Positions 6,808-9,999 of a stretch of DNA of 9,999 bases are shown here, piece by piece (within the stretch, counting starts at the first letter, position 1; each line of letters opens with the position of its first letter). The position numbers and the translations under genes are program-made. The stretch comes from Nitrospira bacterium HGW-Nitrospira-1 (lineage in GTDB: Bacteria > Nitrospirota > Thermodesulfovibrionia > Thermodesulfovibrionales > UBA6898). The stretch lies in NCBI GenBank assembly GCA_002839535.1, contig PGYF01000039.1, positions 1-9,999 of the forward strand, in the 5' to 3' direction. The notes below the pieces were generated by a model. That model was not told the origin of the DNA, made no database searches, and saw only the letters and a list, made by a program, of their open reading frames with translations.

Positions 6808-7179
6808 GTGCCTACGATAGCACAGCTTGTAAAGCATGGCCGCAAAAGTTTGGTAACAAAGACCAAGAGTCCTGCGCTGAAGTCATGTCCTCAGAAGAGG
6901 GGGGTTTGTATCAGGGTTTACACGACTACACCGAAAAAGCCAAACTCGGCCTTGAGGAAGGTTGCAAGGATAAGACTTACAAATGCGATGGAAGTTACTG
7001 CATATATCCCCGGCGTAGGGCATAACCTTCAGGAGCACTCTATTGTTATGATAAGAGGCGGACGGATAAAGGACTTGCCTGGCGTCAGGTATCACATTAT
7101 AAGGGGCACCCTTGATTCCACGGGAGTGAATGACAGAAGGCGTGGAAGATCCAAATACGGAGCGAAGAAACCCAAGTAA
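6808..7179 (+). CDS. rpsL: 30S ribosomal protein S12
   Basis: 123 residues, the normal length. It shows the S12 landmarks: PTIAQLVKHGR at the start, CPQKRGVC (27-34), TTTPKKPNSALRKVARIRLTN (39-59), GHNLQEHS and KDLPGVRYHIIRG (88-100). S12 lies at the decoding centre. Lysines 43 and 88 and P91, where streptomycin-resistance substitutions arise in E. coli, have the wild-type identities, so the sequence predicts a streptomycin-sensitive ribosome. D89 is the residue beta-methylthiolated by RimO in some bacteria. The start is GTG with GGAGG 4 nt upstream; the second residue P agrees with the conserved N-terminus. It is the first gene of the str operon, 22 nt before rpsG, and follows the AICAR formyltransferase gene after 223 nt that include strong promoter candidates. 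rpoC is not upstream as it often is. Confidence 0.98.
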   Translation: MPTIAQLVKHGRKSLVTKTKSPALKSCPQKRGVCIRVYTTTPKKPNSALRKVARIRLTNAMEVTAYIPGVGHNLQEHSIVMIRGGRIKDLPGVRYHIIRGTLDSTGVNDRRRGRSKYGAKKPK

Positions 7180-7201
7180 TCCAAGGTCAATGGAGTAAAT
7201 A

Positions 7202-7672
7202 ATGCCAAGAAGAAGAGTTGCAGAAAAAAGAGAAATATTGCCTGATCCAAAATACAACAGCAAGGTTGTAAGCAAGTTCATCAGTATCATTATGGAACAT
7301 GGCAAGAAATCTACGGCAGAGAGCATCTGCTACGGCGCTTTCGATGTTATCAAGGATAAGACCAGTAATGATCCTTTGAAGGTTTTCAAGGCGGCGCTGG
7401 AAAATGTAAAGCCGGTTCTTGAGGTTAAGGCAAGAAGGGTCGGCGGCGCAACATATCAGGTGCCCATTGAGATACGGCCGTCGAGGCGGATGGCCCTGGC
7501 ATTCAGATGGCTCATTACCTATTCGCGCGGCAGAGGCGAAAAGACCATGAGAGAGAGACTCGCCGGTGAGCTTCTCGATGCGTTTAACAACACAGGGTCT
7601 TCAATAAAAAAGAAGGATGATACTCATAAAATGGCAGATGCCAATAAGGCGTTTGCTCATTATAGATGGTAA
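7202..7672 (+). CDS. rpsG: 30S ribosomal protein S7
   Basis: 156 residues, full length for bacterial S7, ending in the typical FAHYRW. Conserved blocks are PRRRVAEKREILPDPKY at the N-terminus, VSKFISIIMEHGKKSTAE, VKARRVGGATYQVPIEI (about 75-91) and the RRMALAFRWL helix. S7 binds the 3' major domain of 16S rRNA first, nucleates assembly of the small-subunit head and contacts tRNA in the E site. The ATG is preceded by GGAG at 6-nt spacing. The gap to rpsL is only 22 nt, so the long rpsL-rpsG intergenic structure through which S7 represses this operon in E. coli cannot be present in that form. fusA follows after 21 nt. Confidence 0.98.
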   Translation: MPRRRVAEKREILPDPKYNSKVVSKFISIIMEHGKKSTAESICYGAFDVIKDKTSNDPLKVFKAALENVKPVLEVKARRVGGATYQVPIEIRPSRRMALAFRWLITYSRGRGEKTMRERLAGELLDAFNNTGSSIKKKDDTHKMADANKAFAHYRW

Positions 7673-7693
7673 AGGCAATAGAGGAGAGAGATT

Positions 7694-9772
7694 TTGTCAA
7701 GGGGTCCGCTGGAAAATACACGCAACATTGGAATCATGGCGCATATAGACGCCGGGAAGACCACGACCACAGAGAGAATCCTCTATTACACGGGTGTTAC
7801 CTATAAGATAGGCGAGGTCCATGAAGGCACGGCTGTAATGGACTGGATGGTGCAGGAGCAGGAAAGAGGCATTACGATTACTTCTGCCGCTACTACATGC
7901 AACTGGAAGAACAACAGAATAAATATCATAGATACGCCGGGGCATGTTGATTTTACCATTGAGGTTGAAAGATCATTGAGGGTATTGGACGGCGCCGTGG
8001 CGGCCTTTGATTCAGTGGCCGGAGTAGAGCCCCAGTCAGAGACTGTCTGGAGGCAGGCGGATAAGTATAATGTGCCGAGAATCGCATTTATGAATAAAAT
8101 GGACAGGGTGGGGGCTGATTTCTTTATGAGCGTTAACAGTATGGTAGACAGGCTGGGAGCTAATCCTGTTGCTGTCCAGATCCCGATCGGCGCCGAAGAA
8201 AATTTCAGAGGACCTATTGATCTGGTAACCATGAAAGCCATGTTCTATGATGATGAGACCCTCGGAGCGAAATACGTAGAGGGAGATATTCCTGCGGAGT
8301 TTTTGGAGCAGGCAAAAGAATACAGGGAGAAGATGATAGAGGCCCTTTCGGATGTTGATGAAAGAATCATGGAGAAATTTTTGGGCGGCGTAGAAATAGG
8401 CGCGGATGAAATTAAAGCTGCCCTCAGAAAAGGCACTGTTGAGATGAAGCTGAATCCGGTTCTCTGCGGGAGCGCTTTCAAGAACAAAGGCGTGCAGCAG
8501 CTTCTTGATGCGATTGTTGATTTCCTTCCTTCGCCCTATGATATTCCCCCGATTACGGGCATTAATCCTGATGACAATTCCGAGATAATCATGAGGCCGG
8601 ATGCAAAAGACCATTTTTCAGCATTGGCCTTTAAAGTTATGACAGATCCTTTTGTGGGACAGCTTACCTTCCTGAGAGTATATTCCGGGACTTTGAGCGC
8701 GGGCTCTTATGTGTATAATTCTACAAAGGGCACAAAAGAGCGTGTAGGCAGGCTCCTCCAGATGCATGCGAACAAGAGGGAGGATATAAAAGAAGTTACT
8801 GCCGGCGATATAGCTGCAGCCGTCGGATTGAAAAGTACGCTTACCGGCGATACCCTTTGTGATGAGAAAAACCCTGTTATTCTGGAATCAATGGAATTTC
8901 CCGACCCGGTTATATCTGTTGCGATCGAGCCAAAGACAAAGCCTGATCAGGAGAGGCTTTCCCAGTCTCTTGCGAAGCTTGCGCAGGAAGACCCTTCATT
9001 CAGGATAACAGTTAATGAAGAGACTGCGCAGACGATTATTTCGGGAATGGGCGAGTTGCACCTTGAGATTATAGTGGACAGGCTTTTGCGGGAATTCAAG
9101 GTCGGCGCTAATGTTGGCAAGCCGCAGGTTGCCTATAGAGAGACGATACGGAACGCTTCAAAGGCAGAAGGCAAGTTCGTCAGGCAGAGCGGGGGCCGCG
9201 GGCAGTACGGACATGTATATTTAGAGCTGCAGCCGCTTGAGCCTGGATCGGGATTTGTGTTTGAGAGCAAAGTTGTCGGCGGCACTGTCCCGAGGGAATA
9301 CTGGAATGCGGTAGAAAAGGGTATAAAAGAGGCGACAGACAATGGTATCCTTGCAGGGTATCCTGTTGTTGATATAAAGGCGATATTGTATGACGGGTCT
9401 TATCATGAGGTTGACTCTTCGGAGATGGCGTTTAAAATTGCAGGCTCTATGGGATTTAAAGAAGCTGCAAAGAAGGCCAAGCCGATTATACTTGAGCCGA
9501 TTATGAATGTTGAAGTGGTTACCCCTGAAGAGTATATGGGCGATGTTATAGGCGATCTCAATTCCCGCAGGGGCAAGATCCAGACGATGGACAAAAGAGG
9601 GAAGGCCCAGGTAATAAAGGCCCAGGTCCCACTTTCCGAAATGTTCGGCTATGCTACGGACTTGAGATCTAAAACTCAGGGAAGAGCGACATATACCATG
9701 CAGTTTGCGCATTATGACGAGGTGCCCAAGGGTATCTCTGAAACAATTATAGCCAAGGTCAAAGGCGAATAA
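7694..9772 (+). CDS. fusA: Translation elongation factor G
   Basis: 692 residues, full length. The GTPase domain carries G1 AHIDAGKTT (16-24), G2 RGITITSAATT (58-68), G3 DTPGH (80-84, with catalytic H84), G4 NKMD (134-137) and G5 GSA (259-261). Domains II-V follow (about 286 to the end), including GELHLEI in domain III, SGGRGQYGHVYLE in domain IV and the RRGKIQTMDKRGKAQVIKAQVPLSEMFGYATDLRS region of domain V in three parts. EF-G uses GTP to translocate tRNA and mRNA, and with RRF recycles ribosomes. The start codon is TTG: an in-frame TAG at 7679-7681 excludes any longer reading frame, the next in-frame ATG (residue 15) falls inside the G1 region, and GAGG lies 9 nt upstream. It sits between rpsG and tuf, as in the classical str operon. 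Confidence 0.98.
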   Translation: MSRGPLENTRNIGIMAHIDAGKTTTTERILYYTGVTYKIGEVHEGTAVMDWMVQEQERGITITSAATTCNWKNNRINIIDTPGHVDFTIEVERSLRVLDGAVAAFDSVAGVEPQSETVWRQADKYNVPRIAFMNKMDRVGADFFMSVNSMVDRLGANPVAVQIPIGAEENFRGPIDLVTMKAMFYDDETLGAKYVEGDIPAEFLEQAKEYREKMIEALSDVDERIMEKFLGGVEIGADEIKAALRKGTVEMKLNPVLCGSAFKNKGVQQLLDAIVDFLPSPYDIPPITGINPDDNSEIIMRPDAKDHFSALAFKVMTDPFVGQLTFLRVYSGTLSAGSYVYNSTKGTKERVGRLLQMHANKREDIKEVTAGDIAAAVGLKSTLTGDTLCDEKNPVILESMEFPDPVISVAIEPKTKPDQERLSQSLAKLAQEDPSFRITVNEETAQTIISGMGELHLEIIVDRLLREFKVGANVGKPQVAYRETIRNASKAEGKFVRQSGGRGQYGHVYLELQPLEPGSGFVFESKVVGGTVPREYWNAVEKGIKEATDNGILAGYPVVDIKAILYDGSYHEVDSSEMAFKIAGSMGFKEAAKKAKPIILEPIMNVEVVTPEEYMGDVIGDLNSRRGKIQTMDKRGKAQVIKAQVPLSEMFGYATDLRSKTQGRATYTMQFAHYDEVPKGISETIIAKVKGE

Positions 9773-9775
9773 AAA

Positions 9776-9831
9776 CAGGATGCGGGATACAGGTTTGGAA
9801 GTCATGAATAATGAATCGTGTATCATGCATC
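9776..9831 (+). repeat. degenerate heptamer repeat filling the fusA-tuf spacer
   Basis: Eight consecutive 7-nt units run in phase from just after the fusA stop to just before the tuf ribosome-binding site: CAGGATG, CGGGATA, CAGGTTT, GGAAGTC, ATGAATA, ATGAATC, GTGTATC, ATGCATC. Position 6 is T in all eight, position 3 is G in seven, position 5 is A in six. The last four units are closest to each other. Heptameric short tandem repeats are known from other bacteria such as filamentous cyanobacteria; here the array is diverged. There is no evident coding capacity. Confidence 0.6.
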
Positions 9832-9843
9832 GAAGGAGGAATC

Positions 9844-9999
9844 ATGGCAAAGGCAAAATTTGAGAGGACGAAACCACATTGCAACGTTGGGACGATCGGA
9901 CACGTAGACCACGGCAAGACGACCTTGACAGCGGCTATCACAAAGGTGCTGGCGATGACCGGTCAGGCGACATACCGCGCATATGACTCGATAGACAAT
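9844..9999 (+). CDS. tuf: Translation elongation factor Tu (N-terminal part, cut by window edge)
   Basis: 52 residues are visible, starting MAKAKFERTKPHCNVGTIGH and containing the P-loop GHVDHGKTT (residues 19-27) that binds GTP, followed by LTAAITKVL and the AYDSIDN stretch leading to switch I. EF-Tu delivers aminoacyl-tRNA to the ribosomal A site. The ATG has AAGGAGG ending 4 nt upstream, the strongest ribosome-binding site in the window. The 71-nt gap from fusA holds the heptamer repeat and no promoter or terminator that I can support, so it is probably co-transcribed as the last or next-to-last str gene. Residue 13 is Cys where many EF-Tu proteins have Val or Ile. Confidence 0.97.
   Translation, partial: MAKAKFERTKPHCNVGTIGHVDHGKTTLTAAITKVLAMTGQATYRAYDSIDN

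Noticed and set aside
9221..9826. Minus-strand open frame of 201 codons opposite the end of fusA and the spacer
   Set aside because: Antisense to strongly conserved EF-G; no ribosome site, no family resemblance. The same applies to the 192-codon frame at 8036-8614.
1..9999. Search for CRISPR arrays, tRNA, rRNA, insertion sequences or integrase scars
   Set aside because: No regularly spaced long direct repeats, transposase-like frames or RNA gene signatures were seen on either strand.

Overview
This window reads as ordinary bacterial chromosome carrying conserved housekeeping genes on two divergent transcription units. TolQ implies a Gram-negative cell envelope. A stand-alone AICAR formyltransferase, a three-cysteine LarE, and a fused uncharacterised radical SAM protein next to RNase G suggest an anaerobic or microaerophilic lineage such as Nitrospirota or the former Deltaproteobacteria. 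That placement is inference from gene content; no rRNA is present to settle it. There is no phage, insertion sequence, CRISPR array, tRNA or rRNA.

Left half (1-5024), minus strand, transcribed leftwards: a radical SAM / DUF2344 fusion protein, RNase G (rng), the PP-loop sulfur transferase larE, and the start of tolQ, which runs off the left edge. The first three overlap (19 nt, then 4 nt), so they are very probably co-transcribed and translationally coupled. tolQ follows after 50 nt and may have its own promoter over the larE stop.

Middle (5025-5291): a 267-nt divergent intergenic region with promoter-like sequences in both directions and a small hairpin.

Right half (5292-9999), plus strand: an AICAR formyltransferase lacking the IMP cyclohydrolase domain, then a 223-nt promoter region and the str operon rpsL-rpsG-fusA-tuf (tuf truncated by the right edge). 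The rpoB-rpoC genes that often precede rpsL are not here. The fusA-tuf spacer is built from degenerate 7-nt units.

Four of nine genes use non-ATG starts (GTG for larE, the radical SAM gene and rpsL; TTG for fusA). I found no clearly new multi-gene system. The best candidates for a second look are the radical SAM/DUF2344-RNase G-LarE cluster, whose joint role is unknown to me, and the heptamer-phased fusA-tuf spacer.
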